Numbered from the stretch's first letter, positions 19,346-30,164 are shown. The stretch: 64,000 nt of DNA from Rubinisphaera italica (GCF_007859715.1 NZ_SJPG01000001.1:4764001-4828000); one strand, 5' to 3'. Numbers and translations: made by a program. The notes: generated by a model not told the origin, from the letters alone.

Positions 19346-20401
19346 TTATGCAACGCGTTTTTGTTTGACTGCTTGAAGACGAGCATTAATGCAATTGTTT
19401 TGCAGAGATTCCAGCACACGATCGGCTACCTGAACCGCCTGCAAACCGGCTTTACCATCGACGCGGGGTTGTGTGTTGTTGCGGACGCAGTTGGTGAATT
19501 CGAGGAGTTCTGCGGTGAGGGCATCTTCCTCTGAAGCCTGAATGGTTTCGGTTTCGATGAATTCTCCAAACACACGGGTCCGCAATTCTGCGACATCTTC
19601 TCCGGCTCGCATGCGGTCTTCCATGGCTGGACCGGTCAACATTGAATGAGTAGGCCGCTGGATGGAAACCTGACGCGTGTGTAAATCGGCGGTGAGGTTT
19701 TCAGTGCTTGTCCAGACACTCAAACTCCGGCGCGGTTCCGGATTCACTCGGCTGGCTGTGATGTCGGCAATGCTGCCACCGGGAAACTGCAAGCGTGCCT
19801 GGACGGTATCTTCATGAGCGCCCATGATTTGCGAGCCAAACGCTTCGACTTTGGTTGGCATGGTGCCCGTTAAGTGGAGAATCAATTCGATATCGTGAAT
19901 CATCAAATCGTGAATCACGCCGATGTCGAGGGAGCGGAATGGAAACGGACTGAGCCGTTCTGCCCGTAGATAGCGTGGAACCGATGTGAGGGAATCACAC
20001 AGCAATTCGAAAGCCGGGTTGAAGCGTTCGATGTGACCAACCTGCAAAACACAATCGTGATCGAGGGCCAGCTCAATCAGCTCCTGAGCCTGAGCGACAT
20101 CGGCAGTGAGCGGTTTTTCAACCAGGATATGCTTGCCCTGCTTCAAACAGTTCGAGGCAATTTCATGATGCAGGAACGTTGGTGCGACCAGGGTGACGGC
20201 ATCGCATTGATCGATGATTTCAGAATACTCGGTCACCCAGTCGGTTTGATGTTGTTCGGCAACCGCCTGAGCTTGAGCGGCATTGGGATCGGCAACCGCG
20301 ATTAAATCGACCCCCTCCATATTTGCCAGAATTCGTGCATGATGACGCCCCAATGCGCCGACACCGATGACAGCCATGCGAATTTTATGTAATTGACTCA
20401 T
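19346..20401 (-). CDS. Gfo/Idh/MocA-family NAD(P)-dependent oxidoreductase
   Basis: 351 residues from ATG 20401, with GAGAGGAA upstream. The N-terminal Rossmann fold opens with MAVIGVGALGRHHARIL, a G-x-G-x-x-G dinucleotide-binding loop. EKPLT (~95-99) is the conserved EKP lysine of the family, and SLDIGVIHDLMIHDIELIL (~160-180) supplies the D-x-x-x-H catalytic region. The C-terminal part is the alpha/beta substrate domain. The family oxidises or reduces sugars and related alcohols. Its position directly downstream of lpxC on the same strand (97-bp gap) suggests a role in lipid A or surface-sugar synthesis, for instance a nucleotide-sugar dehydrogenase. That substrate is inferred from context only. 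Confidence 0.85.
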   Translation of the reverse strand: MSQLHKIRMAVIGVGALGRHHARILANMEGVDLIAVADPNAAQAQAVAEQHQTDWVTEYSEIIDQCDAVTLVAPTFLHHEIASNCLKQGKHILVEKPLTADVAQAQELIELALDHDCVLQVGHIERFNPAFELLCDSLTSVPRYLRAERLSPFPFRSLDIGVIHDLMIHDIELILHLTGTMPTKVEAFGSQIMGAHEDTVQARLQFPGGSIADITASRVNPEPRRSLSVWTSTENLTADLHTRQVSIQRPTHSMLTGPAMEDRMRAGEDVAELRTRVFGEFIETETIQASEEDALTAELLEFTNCVRNNTQPRVDGKAGLQAVQVADRVLESLQNNCINARLQAVKQKRVA

Positions 20402-20498
20402 CTCAATTCCTCTCAACTCAAAATACTTACAAGTTAGATTTGTCTTTTTACTACCTGTTCCCAAAGGGGACTTTGGAAACGAGTCTAATTCTATAATT

Positions 20499-21374
20499 TC
20501 AAGCAGCTTTAATCGTTTGTTGACTTTGATACGGAACCATTTGTTTCAGTCGTCTGGCCAGCTGATGATTGTGTCGATGTCCGCTGCGAAACGCGCGAAT
20601 GTGTCCTTGAACATCACATCCGCAAAGTGCGAGGTCTCCCAGGCAATCCAGAAGTTTGTGTCGGGCACATTCGTTGTGTGCCCTTAATGAATTTCCAACA
20701 GGGCCATTCTCGCCGTAGACGAGTAAGTCAGCGGTAGTCACCTTCTGACCATAACCCTGTCGCTGCAGATACTCAATTTCCTGTTCGAGCACAAATGTGC
20801 GTGCCGCAGCAATTTTTGTCACAAAGGTCTCGGGTGTAATACTGAAATCAGCCAGCTGTGGAAGAATGCAGGAGTTGAGACCATAATTCAAATCGTAACT
20901 GATTCGAAGTCCACTGAAGTAGGGGGCTGTCGAAATGATCGCATCCCCTTCTTCAACTGTATTTTCTTCATTGATGACAATAATGTTCCGTTTTGCGGAT
21001 TGAGAAATCGGCTGGCCATCGAGTAATGCAGCCGCATAGGGTAGGGCGGAACCATCACAACCGGGAAGCTCGGGGCTGTTTACCTGAATCCTGCAATTAT
21101 CAATCTGTAATCCAGCCAGAGCAGCCATCACATGTTCAATCATTTCCACCGAAGCCGTCCCATTGACGAGTTTAGTGCGACGTTCTTCGGCTGCAATAAA
21201 ATCGATATCGGCTGGAATCTGAGGATGACCTGGCAAATCGATTCGCTCGAAAACGATTCCTGTATTCTCCTCAGCCGGGAGAAAGGTCACGGTGACATCG
21301 GCATTCGTGAACAGCCCGAATCCCTGGACGGAGGTCGTCTTTGAAATCGTCTGCTGATATCGATCTTGTTTCAT
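20499..21374 (-). CDS. lpxC: UDP-3-O-acyl-N-acetylglucosamine deacetylase LpxC
   Basis: 291 residues. LpxC removes the acetyl group from UDP-3-O-acyl-GlcNAc, the first committed step of lipid A synthesis, using zinc. Zinc ligands are visible: His in VEMIEHVMAAL (~81) and H-x-x-x-D in CARHKLLDCLGDL (~238-242). The catalytic histidine lies in FRSGHRHNHQLA (~264-268). The G-x-G-L-F near the start (SVQGFGLFTNADV) is the usual first motif. Length is normal for a stand-alone LpxC (not fused to FabZ). Same strand as the Gfo/Idh/MocA gene; the OmpH-like gene lies 345 bp upstream beyond a terminator, so lpxC has its own promoter. Implies that this organism makes lipid A. Confidence 0.93.
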   Translation of the reverse strand: MKQDRYQQTISKTTSVQGFGLFTNADVTVTFLPAEENTGIVFERIDLPGHPQIPADIDFIAAEERRTKLVNGTASVEMIEHVMAALAGLQIDNCRIQVNSPELPGCDGSALPYAAALLDGQPISQSAKRNIIVINEENTVEEGDAIISTAPYFSGLRISYDLNYGLNSCILPQLADFSITPETFVTKIAAARTFVLEQEIEYLQRQGYGQKVTTADLLVYGENGPVGNSLRAHNECARHKLLDCLGDLALCGCDVQGHIRAFRSGHRHNHQLARRLKQMVPYQSQQTIKAA

Positions 21375-21719
21375 TCGTCACTCCTTGACGATGTTGATCA
21401 TTAATGACAATCTGTAATAAATTGTCAGGCCGTAGCCTACTGGTTGAGTTCATCATTCAAACAAGCACTGCTGGGCAGGCCAGCTGTGGCACACCTCTCT
21501 GACACACTCGCTTGCGCTTCTTGCTTGTACGGGTGTCAAAATTCGTCAGGTCGTGCCTGAACGATGTACGCAACGCTGTCCCCTCGCTGACGCTTCGGGG
21601 TTTTGTTTATATAAAAAAACGAGCCGATACGCACGATGGCATCGACTCGTTTTGTTCATAGCCTGAGAACTCCCAGGGGGGATTTGATTATCATTTCACT
21701 GGAAATGAAATCAACTTAA
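21375..21719. repeat. Gap with family-1 half-copy
   Basis: No gene is seen. ACACTCGCTTGCGCTTCTTG (from 21503) is a family-1 half-copy with one substitution, GTGCTTGT being TTGCTTGT here. The terminator at 21613-21654 lies in this gap. Confidence 0.55.
21613..21654 (-). terminator. Rho-independent terminator of OmpH-like gene
   Basis: On the minus strand ACGAGTCGAT and ATCGGCTCGT pair (one mismatch, arms 21641-21650 and 21619-21628) and run straight into TTTTTTT (21613-21619). It lies 66 bp past the OmpH-like stop codon. Confidence 0.75.
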
Positions 21720-22960
<1,241 letters not shown>

Positions 22961-24007
22961 TTACTTCATCAACTCAGGCGGAGGGTCTGACAGGAAGATG
23001 TTTCTTTTGATTTCATCAGCCAGCGGACGCCGAACAGGACGGATGACACGGAAGCCAACATGCAGCGCATCGGTATGATACCACATACTTTTGGGAAGTT
23101 GTGGATCGCGGACTTTCCAGAGCGGATCGGACTTTTGTCGTGAGGCACTGCGGAGGAAATCGGGATCGTCGTACCAGGAACCGCCGCGGACAACACGGGG
23201 ATAGAGTGTCTTTACGACAGCGACCGGGTTGAGAGTTGGTTTATCGGTCGGGAATGTCGAATAGAAATCGGAGATGTATTGATCCTGAGTCCACTCGGCA
23301 ACATTGCCGTGCATATCGTGCAGGCCCCAGGGGTTCGGCTTTTTCTGTCCGACTTTCTGATAGACTTCGTCGACATTGTCGTAGTACCAGGCGTACTCGT
23401 CGAGCATCTCGGGATCATCGCCAAAAGAATACGCAGTGGTGGTGCCAGCGCGACATGCGTATTCCCATTCGGCTTCGGTTGGTAAGCGATAATAGTCGCC
23501 CGTGATTTCCGTCAGCCATTCGCAGTAAGCTTTGGCTGCCAGTTGAGTCATGCAAATGGCAGGATAGCCATCGTGTCCCATACCGAAGGTCATATCACGA
23601 TACTCTTTGGTTGGACGCGTCATCGCATCGGCTTTCGTGTCTTTCTCATTCGCATCCAGACCGGCCAGTTCCCGGCGTTGAACATCGAGTTTGTAGCGGA
23701 AGGTATCGTACTCGTCCCAGGTCACTTCGCATTTGCCCATCCAGAAGGGTTCGACCGTGACAGGATGCTGAGGGCCTTCGTCTTCCTGACGGTCGGCTTC
23801 ATCTTCCGGGCTACCCATTTCGAAGGTGCCGCCGGGAATGGGCAGCATTTCGAAAGCGACTTCGGTGTAGGGAAGTTCGACCGTATAAGCATCGAACTTC
23901 ACCTTATCAGCTGCGGGTGTCTTGTCCTCAGCCTGTAGAGGTGAAACAATGAGAAGGGCCAGTCCAAGAGAAAGCCCCGAACTTAGAAATCGATTCCTAT
24001 GGTGCAT
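22961..24007 (-). CDS. Secreted FGE/SUMF1-like domain protein, catalytic Cys absent
   Basis: 348 residues with a signal peptide (LSLGLALLIVSPLQA). The whole body is an FGE-sulfatase domain: FEMLPIPGGTFEMGSPEDEADRQ, EVTWDEYDTF, YRLPTEAEWEYACRAG, NPWGLHDMHGNVAEWTQD and RVVRGGSWYDDPDFLRSASR. In true formylglycine-generating enzymes the C-terminal segment carries two cysteines that oxidise the sulfatase cysteine. Here RGGSWYDDPDFLRSASR has none, so the protein is unlikely to mature the sulfatases nearby. Secreted C-less members of this fold are common in planctomycetes and may bind ligands or other substrates. The divergent ApbE gene overlaps its start by 9 bp. Confidence 0.85.
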   Translation of the reverse strand: MHHRNRFLSSGLSLGLALLIVSPLQAEDKTPAADKVKFDAYTVELPYTEVAFEMLPIPGGTFEMGSPEDEADRQEDEGPQHPVTVEPFWMGKCEVTWDEYDTFRYKLDVQRRELAGLDANEKDTKADAMTRPTKEYRDMTFGMGHDGYPAICMTQLAAKAYCEWLTEITGDYYRLPTEAEWEYACRAGTTTAYSFGDDPEMLDEYAWYYDNVDEVYQKVGQKKPNPWGLHDMHGNVAEWTQDQYISDFYSTFPTDKPTLNPVAVVKTLYPRVVRGGSWYDDPDFLRSASRQKSDPLWKVRDPQLPKSMWYHTDALHVGFRVIRPVRRPLADEIKRNIFLSDPPPELMK

Positions 24008-25150
24008 ACGTCAATTCTTTCCGCGAAATATTTTAAGCTTGAGGGAAGGCGGGATTGGGGGAAGGGGTCCGAACAAAGTCCATCGTCGGGGAAAACGAAT
24101 CCCACGCGCACTCCCCACTCTCTCCAACGGCTTCTGATATCGGCCTGTTTGTTATTTATAATTTCCATGTTGACGGGAAACTGTCAAGCATTGGCTGCCG
24201 AAAAGCCGGTTTCTGCACCAATTCGATTCCAATTTCAACAAATACGGATGGGTGTACCGTGGCGAATTGAGTTTTATGCCGATTCTGAACAAATCGCTAT
24301 CGATGCACAAAAGGCCGCCTTTGCCCGCGTCAAAAAGCTCGATCTCATCCTATCCGATTACGATCCCGACAGCGAACTGAATCGACTCTGTTCGCAAGCC
24401 ATTGCCGGACAGGCGGTTTCGATCAGTGAGGATCTGTTCAAGGTTCTGCAGGCTTCACAGCAGATTTCCCATAAAACTGGCGGAGCATTTGATGTGACGG
24501 TCGGACATCTGACCGATTTATGGAGACGCGCGTACCGTAAGCAGAGTTTGCCGGTTGCAGAAGCTTTGCGGGCCGCCCTGGAAAAAACTGATTATCGTCT
24601 CTATGAATTGAACGAGGCAGAGTGGACAGTTACGTTTTTAAAGAACGATTTGCAACTCGACCTGGGAGGCATCGCCAAAGGTTACGCAGCTGATGAAGCG
24701 ATGAGTGTTCTGAAAACTCACGGCATTAAGTCCGCCTTGATCGACGCCTCTGGCGATATTGTCGTCTCCAACGCTCCGCCGGAAAAAGAAGCCTGGATTA
24801 TTGCAATTGCGCCACTGCGAAAATCAGATAACGATCCCGAAGTCTATCTCAAACTCGTCAACTGCTCGGTCGCGACCTCGGGGGATGCGAGTCGTTATGT
24901 TGAAATTGATGGCGTCCGTTATTCCCACATCGTGAACCCAGTAACCGGCCTCGGCCTGACTACTCCGAGCAGTGTCACGATCATCGCCCAAACCGGCATC
25001 ACTGCCGACGCTCTCGCTTCCGCAATTTCCGTCATGGGGCCAAAAACCGGATTCTGCGTACTGAAGAAAGAACATGCAGAAGCCTATGTTGTGATAGGCG
25101 GGAAGGAGAAGCCGGAAGTTTTCCAGACTGAGGGATTTCCTGAATATTGA
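23999..25150 (+). CDS. apbE: FAD:protein FMN transferase (ApbE family)
   Basis: Up to 383 residues from ATG 23999, which is inside the divergent FGE-like gene; the true start is uncertain. A hydrophobic stretch (LLISACLLFIISMLTGNC) at ~43-60 is a lipoprotein-type export signal, so the real start is perhaps nearer residue ~40, but no clear codon with a ribosome binding site is present there. The ApbE fold is clear: LDLGGIAKGYAADEAM, ALIDASGDIVV, VATSGDASRYVEIDGVRYSHIVNPVTG (metal-binding region) and TADALASAISVMG. ApbE attaches FMN to threonine in exported flavoproteins such as Nqr/Rnf subunits. No such partner is in the window. Confidence 0.88.
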   Translation: MVHTSILSAKYFKLEGRRDWGKGSEQSPSSGKTNPTRTPHSLQRLLISACLLFIISMLTGNCQALAAEKPVSAPIRFQFQQIRMGVPWRIEFYADSEQIAIDAQKAAFARVKKLDLILSDYDPDSELNRLCSQAIAGQAVSISEDLFKVLQASQQISHKTGGAFDVTVGHLTDLWRRAYRKQSLPVAEALRAALEKTDYRLYELNEAEWTVTFLKNDLQLDLGGIAKGYAADEAMSVLKTHGIKSALIDASGDIVVSNAPPEKEAWIIAIAPLRKSDNDPEVYLKLVNCSVATSGDASRYVEIDGVRYSHIVNPVTGLGLTTPSSVTIIAQTGITADALASAISVMGPKTGFCVLKKEHAEAYVVIGGKEKPEVFQTEGFPEY

Positions 25151-25287
25151 GCAATGATTTTGCAGAAAGACATCGTGGAGTCATCTTATATTGGCAAAAT
25201 TCAATTGAAGTAGCCACTATGCTATGCAAAATCTAACACCTCATTTCCATCTCATCGACTTGTCATTGCATTCGAGAATCAAAAGTC

Positions 25288-26781
25288 ATGTTTAAATCCG
25301 TTGCACACCAGACACTCTGTTTTGCGTTCTCTTTTTTATCTATTGCAGCTATACATGATAGTGCGAATGCCGAGCAAACTCATCCGAATATTTTGTGGAT
25401 AGTGGGCGAGAACTTTTCGAATGATCTGGGGTGTTATGGGCAGGCAAATGTTTCTACACCCAATCTCGATGCTTTGGCAGAGTCTGGAATTCGTTACACG
25501 AATGCCTTTTCGACATCGCCAGTTTGTGCGCCGAGTCGTTCCTGCTTTATGCTCGGGATGTATCAAACGACAACCGACACACACAACATGCGGTCGCATC
25601 GCGATGATGATTTCAAACTGCCACCTGGTATACGACCATTAACGCATCGTTTAAAAGACGTTGGCTACTACACCGCTAACATTACCCATTTGGGGGATGT
25701 CGAAGTTGGAACTGGCAAGCTCGATTTGAATTTCGTTAACGAAGGCCAACTTTACGACACGGCACAATGGGACGATTTGAAATCTCATCAACCGTTTTTT
25801 GCACAGGTCAATATGCCCGAAGCGGAGTATGATATCTATGATCGCAAATCAGCCGAGAAGGATCGCGTGAAATGGGTCGGTGAAGAGTGGCATCCTCAAA
25901 TCGCAACTCCTGAAAATGTCACTCCACCCCCTTATTATCCTGATCATCAAATTGTGCGAGAGGAATGGGCGCGGTATTTAAATTCGATTAGCGGGACCGA
26001 TATCCGCATCGGAAAAATTCTTCAGCAACTCAAAGCGGATGGACTCGATGACAACACGGTTGTCATCTTCTTTTCCGATAATGGAAGGCTTACCGCGAGA
26101 GGCATTCATTGGCCGTTCGATCAAGGTTTACGAGTTCCGGTCATTATTCGAGATGCCCCCAAATATCCCTTTCTTACCAGTCAGGAGTCGCCCGGCACTG
26201 TCAACGATCGCGTGATCAGCCTGCTTGATATGACGGCGACAACACTTTCCATTGCTGGCATTTCACCGCCACTGGGTATGCAAAGCCGCATCTTTCTCGG
26301 GCCGAATGCCGATCCACCGCGAACCTATGCGTTTGCGGCTCGGGACCGCATTGACGAAACGGTTATTCGAATGCGATCGGTTCACGATAACCGTTATCAC
26401 TACATTCGCAACTTTACTCCCGGAGCCGGTTTCGAGACGTTAAATCGTTACAAGGAAAAATGTTTTCTCGTCAAACCACTGATGCGTAAACTGAAAGCAG
26501 AAGGCAAGCTGACCGGTCCTCCATTGGAGTTGATGCAACCCTTTCCTGAGGAAATGCTGTTCGATGTTCAGGCCGATCCTCACGAAATAAAAAACCTGGC
26601 CAAGTCCGCAGTTCCTGAACATCAGGCGGCTCTGGTTCGCCTGCGAGCCGCGCTCGACACGTGGATGATCGAATCTGGAGATCGTGGTCATCTTCCCGAA
26701 CCTGCTGATGTGATCGCCCCTTTTGAAAAGGAAATGCAAGACTGGTTCGGCACACCAGACTGGGCTGCAAAGCCTAATTGA
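25288..26781 (+). CDS. Secreted type I sulfatase with E-N in place of D-D
   Basis: 497 residues with a signal peptide (LCFAFSFLSIAAIHDSANA). Active-site motif SPVCAPSRSCFMLGM: Cys 80 in C-A-P-S-R is the residue converted to formylglycine. The last part of the usual C-x-P-S-R-x4-T-G is changed to LGM. The first metal site, normally D-D, reads IVGENFSND (Glu 41, Asn 42), a pattern that occurs in one branch of planctomycete sulfatases. FFSDNGRL (~262) supplies the second metal ligands. It cleaves sulfate esters, presumably on algal polysaccharide. Only the 137-bp gap separates it from apbE. C-terminal domain is the normal small beta sheet. Confidence 0.87.
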   Translation: MFKSVAHQTLCFAFSFLSIAAIHDSANAEQTHPNILWIVGENFSNDLGCYGQANVSTPNLDALAESGIRYTNAFSTSPVCAPSRSCFMLGMYQTTTDTHNMRSHRDDDFKLPPGIRPLTHRLKDVGYYTANITHLGDVEVGTGKLDLNFVNEGQLYDTAQWDDLKSHQPFFAQVNMPEAEYDIYDRKSAEKDRVKWVGEEWHPQIATPENVTPPPYYPDHQIVREEWARYLNSISGTDIRIGKILQQLKADGLDDNTVVIFFSDNGRLTARGIHWPFDQGLRVPVIIRDAPKYPFLTSQESPGTVNDRVISLLDMTATTLSIAGISPPLGMQSRIFLGPNADPPRTYAFAARDRIDETVIRMRSVHDNRYHYIRNFTPGAGFETLNRYKEKCFLVKPLMRKLKAEGKLTGPPLELMQPFPEEMLFDVQADPHEIKNLAKSAVPEHQAALVRLRAALDTWMIESGDRGHLPEPADVIAPFEKEMQDWFGTPDWAAKPN

Positions 26782-26993
26782 ATAACAGAACTGGTCGCTG
26801 AGACCTCAACAGGCCGAATGAAAAAATGAAGAATACGGAAGTGGAATTCCGAATTAAATCGTGATGATTTCCAAAATTGACTGTACTGTAAATGTATCAA
26901 CAAAAGATAGTCCCTCCGAGCGTGACATTGACTGAAGGTTTAGAATGTTGACTTTCAAGAACAATCTGTCCTGCTTTCCTGCGAGGTTGTATT

Positions 26994-27308
26994 ATGGATC
27001 CATTCCGATTTGCTCCAGAATTATTTGAAATTCGTACAGAGGTCATGGAGCGACTGAGTGAAGAAGGTTTCGAGTGGTTGAGTCACTATTCTTCAGTCGA
27101 TCCGATTCATGATGATTTTGGGATCGAGGTTTGCGGAATTCACGAGCAGATCGACGCGCAATTGATTTTGCTGCTTCTGATCAGAATGTTCCCCGACTGG
27201 TCTCCTGGATGCCTGTGCTATAAAGACTATGGATGTGACCCAGGCTGGAAAGCAAAAGTCTTTCGTGATCCTCCACGGGAACGGGAATGTTGGGAGACAG
27301 CAGGATAA
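26994..27308 (+). CDS. Small hypothetical protein, 104 aa
   Basis: ATG 26994 is preceded by GAGG with about 8 bases of spacing. Sequence is acidic, Trp/Cys-containing and not low-complexity: MDPFRFAPELFEIRTEVMERL, then LILLLLIRMFPDWSPGCLCY. No signal peptide. I do not recognise the family. It is 53 bp upstream of the GT-C-like gene on the same strand and could be its co-transcribed partner. It is probably real, judging by the ribosome binding site and ordinary amino-acid usage. Confidence 0.5.
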   Translation: MDPFRFAPELFEIRTEVMERLSEEGFEWLSHYSSVDPIHDDFGIEVCGIHEQIDAQLILLLLIRMFPDWSPGCLCYKDYGCDPGWKAKVFRDPPRERECWETAG

Positions 27309-27361
27309 TGCCAGATGCCATACCCCGGCTGGATTCCAGGCAGACTGAATATTGAATTCAC

Positions 27362-28981
27362 ATGCGGTTTATGAAAAATAACATTAGTTCAAAACGAGCT
27401 CAGAACCTCGCATTCTCGATTGCGATCGCATGCCTGGGTGCGTGCTATTATCTTTCGATTCCCGATCCTCTCTGGTTGCCGGGAATCATTCCAGATTCGG
27501 CAGAGCCTTATTACGCGACTTTGAATTTGGCTCAGGGGAAGGGATATTTCATTCAACCGAATCCGGCAGGCGAATTCCTTCGTCCGCGGTACCCATTTGG
27601 ATTCACCGTTTTCTTTCTCCTTCCACTCAAGTGGATCGGGTTGCCAAATGCCGCATTATTCTCAGTGACTGAATTCTGCATCATCGCCACGGCTCTGTTT
27701 GCCTTTCGGATCGGTTTGAAGGATGGCGGTCGGCGTGTCGCGGTGCCATTTGCTGTTGGTTGCCTGTTTCTGCCGGATTTACAACTCAATGCGCGAGAGT
27801 TGCTGAGCCATTGCCCGGCTCTGCTGTTGTTCATGGCAGCCTGGTGGGGACTGAATTCGCAAGATCGATTTCGTATTTTTCTGGCGGGAGTCTTCTTGGG
27901 CATTGGTGTCACGGTGCGCCCAGCCGGTCTGCTGCTTGGCCTGACAGCTGGTTTGGCGATTGTGCTCGCCAATGGAATTCGCTGGAGAGATTCGGTGAAG
28001 CAACTTGTCTGGCTTGCTTTGGGGTCGGTTCCCTTCGTGATTGCACTGTTAGCCTTCAATAAAATGGAATTCGGAGGCTGGCTTCGAACCGGATACAGTT
28101 ATCATTGTTCGGTTCCCTACGATTTTGGTTTTTTGCTATTCAACTGGGATCCTGAGTTTCTGGCAAAAAATGCTTGGGGTTATCTGTTCCCTTATGGAAA
28201 TTCTCAGACCATGATTTTCCTTTCGGTTCTGATTCTACTTTTTGCCGGAATTGGAATGCTGTCCCTCTTGAGAGTCTCTCTCCAGAAAAGTGACTGGCCA
28301 GCCGGTTTGACATTCCCTCTACTCTCGGCAGTCGCGATCTTTTTGTTTCATATTTCGCACGTATTTTTCAATCCCGCGTTCATCTATATCACTTATATCG
28401 TGATCTTGTGGCTGGGCATCTGTGGGATTCTGGTTTTGTTTCGGCGCGTTGCAGGGATTCAACCGCTGCCTGGAATTGTCACCTGGGTAGTGGTGGGGCT
28501 GATTGTCGCGGTTGGCTGCGGAAAATTATCGAGACGAATCAATAAGGGAGATGGCTGGGACAGTCGCAGAGGGAATGCGGAAATTCTCCATACCATTCAG
28601 CCATTCATTCCGCAGCAGTGTCAAATTGTTGTTGGTCAAGGCCTCAATCCGCTGGTTGCCAGATACGAGCTCGTGAAGACTCCAGAACGAACCATGCTCA
28701 CATTTGACCGCGGCGTGGAATACTCAAACAAAGTCATTAATCGCGAACCACCGGATGTTGATCTTGATGCAAATACACACTTTCAGGATCATTCCAAAGC
28801 TCTGGAGTGGGGTGGTGTCAAAATTTTCCCAACCACATTTCAGGAAGATCCGACTCAGTTTCTCGATCAACCGTTGCCGATCCTGTTCATTAATGTCGAG
28901 CTCAGTGAAATTGAAAAACTTGCCAGCGAACGGACAATTCAGCAGATAGTTGAGAATGTCTATTTGCTGGAAGTGGAGTAG
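27362..28981 (+). CDS. GT-C-type glycosyltransferase-like membrane protein (PMT/ArnT fold)
   Basis: 539 residues with about ten membrane helices from residue 13 on. After the first helix comes IIPDSAEPYYATLNLAQGKGYFIQ, whose D-S-x-x-Y-Y and following G-x-G-Y match the catalytic first loop of family 39/83-type transferases that use polyprenyl-phosphate sugars. FLRPRYPFGFTVFFLLPL continues the loop. The last ~120 residues are a soluble domain outside the membrane (PFIPQQCQIVVGQGLNPLVARYEL). Such enzymes attach sugars to lipid A, proteins or cell-wall polymer. The acceptor is not evident. The gene is followed at 20 bp by a convergent membrane-protein gene. Confidence 0.7.
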   Translation: MRFMKNNISSKRAQNLAFSIAIACLGACYYLSIPDPLWLPGIIPDSAEPYYATLNLAQGKGYFIQPNPAGEFLRPRYPFGFTVFFLLPLKWIGLPNAALFSVTEFCIIATALFAFRIGLKDGGRRVAVPFAVGCLFLPDLQLNARELLSHCPALLLFMAAWWGLNSQDRFRIFLAGVFLGIGVTVRPAGLLLGLTAGLAIVLANGIRWRDSVKQLVWLALGSVPFVIALLAFNKMEFGGWLRTGYSYHCSVPYDFGFLLFNWDPEFLAKNAWGYLFPYGNSQTMIFLSVLILLFAGIGMLSLLRVSLQKSDWPAGLTFPLLSAVAIFLFHISHVFFNPAFIYITYIVILWLGICGILVLFRRVAGIQPLPGIVTWVVVGLIVAVGCGKLSRRINKGDGWDSRRGNAEILHTIQPFIPQQCQIVVGQGLNPLVARYELVKTPERTMLTFDRGVEYSNKVINREPPDVDLDANTHFQDHSKALEWGGVKIFPTTFQEDPTQFLDQPLPILFINVELSEIEKLASERTIQQIVENVYLLEVE

Positions 28982-29000
28982 CTTGCTGAGAGTTTCAAGA

Positions 29001-30164
29001 TTAAAGATCGCGGAGGATATCGATGGCTCGGGGACTGTGGCCGTTGTGTTTTTTCATGTCGTAAAGTCGGCCTCGTAATTCCTGGGGAGGAGGCAGGGCC
29101 TCGGCGGTGTTATTTTGCGGGCGAAAAGCCAGATCGAAGAAAAACGGGAGCATCAACAGATAACCCATCACCATAATTAAGAGGGGTTGATGAACGACTT
29201 CCCAGCGTCGTGTCAGATAAACGGCTCCTACGATAACCAGCAGTAACCAGAACCCGCACAGGACCTGAAAAATTAATAGCCAGAGTTCATGCACTTTGTG
29301 GACCTGGAAATAGGTAACACCCAAATACAGACACAGCGGACTAATGACAATCAGTGGAGCCAGCGATCCAAGTAACGGGGTGACATCGATCGCATCTTCA
29401 TCAATCGTTGCTTCGCAAATGATCCCTACAGCGGCCATTAGCGTCTGGATCAGTCCCAAAACCGCCAGGCCGACGACTAGGAGATAGAGCAGATCGGAAT
29501 TGACCCAGCCGAAAATCTGGTCGTAAAACGAGACAACTGCAGTCGCGGTCACCACGGAAATCGTTCCCGGATACTGGACTTTTCCCAGCAGCATGATTGC
29601 GAGCCAGAACAGAACAATTTCGACGGCTCCAATACAGATTGTTGTTCGGTTCCACCCACCCAGGCTTTGGAGCCAGACTCCTGACTGTGATTTCCGAATT
29701 TGCAGCCGGGCGAAGATCACCGAAGTGGCGACCAGGGACAGAATCAGAATCGGCAGAATGGCCGAGAGAATCAGAATGCTGTAAAGCGAGCCCCGCGGGA
29801 TGCCGGGGAGCTTCCCGAACTGTTTCTCTTCGTATGCATACAACAGACCTGTCACAACAACCTGACCCACCAGAATGAAATTCCAGTAGTACCACGTTGC
29901 GTTATTAAACTCCCAGGGCATGGGGACGGACGTATGCTTAATGAGCATGGCAATGATAAAAATTGCCGAGCCGAAGAGCGTGAGAATCGCAACTGGAAAT
30001 GCAACCGGTCGCGCCCAGTCCGGCACAAAGCGATTGAACCGGTTTGCCCGGATCGCTTTGCGAATTTGACTTAGTGAACTTCCCTCCATTCGGTCGGAAA
30101 CGAGTTGCAATTGTTGCCGTGTCTGGTCAAGCAGTTCTTCTCTGGAATCTGATGTGTCATTCAC
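29001..30164 (-). CDS. Hypothetical polytopic membrane protein
   Basis: 387 residues from GTG 30164, selected because AGGAA lies nine bases upstream; a TTG at 30206 would extend it by 14. The N-terminus is a short cytosolic helix (DSREELLDQTRQQLQLVSDRMEG). About eight to ten membrane segments follow: ~60-80, 93-110, 130-155, 180-200, 225-260, 280-305, 320-345 and 350-370. A short tail (RAIDILRDL) ends it. I recognise no family and see no catalytic or transporter motif. It converges with the GT-C-like gene. Confidence 0.6.
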   Translation of the reverse strand: MNDTSDSREELLDQTRQQLQLVSDRMEGSSLSQIRKAIRANRFNRFVPDWARPVAFPVAILTLFGSAIFIIAMLIKHTSVPMPWEFNNATWYYWNFILVGQVVVTGLLYAYEEKQFGKLPGIPRGSLYSILILSAILPILILSLVATSVIFARLQIRKSQSGVWLQSLGGWNRTTICIGAVEIVLFWLAIMLLGKVQYPGTISVVTATAVVSFYDQIFGWVNSDLLYLLVVGLAVLGLIQTLMAAVGIICEATIDEDAIDVTPLLGSLAPLIVISPLCLYLGVTYFQVHKVHELWLLIFQVLCGFWLLLVIVGAVYLTRRWEVVHQPLLIMVMGYLLMLPFFFDLAFRPQNNTAEALPPPQELRGRLYDMKKHNGHSPRAIDILRDL

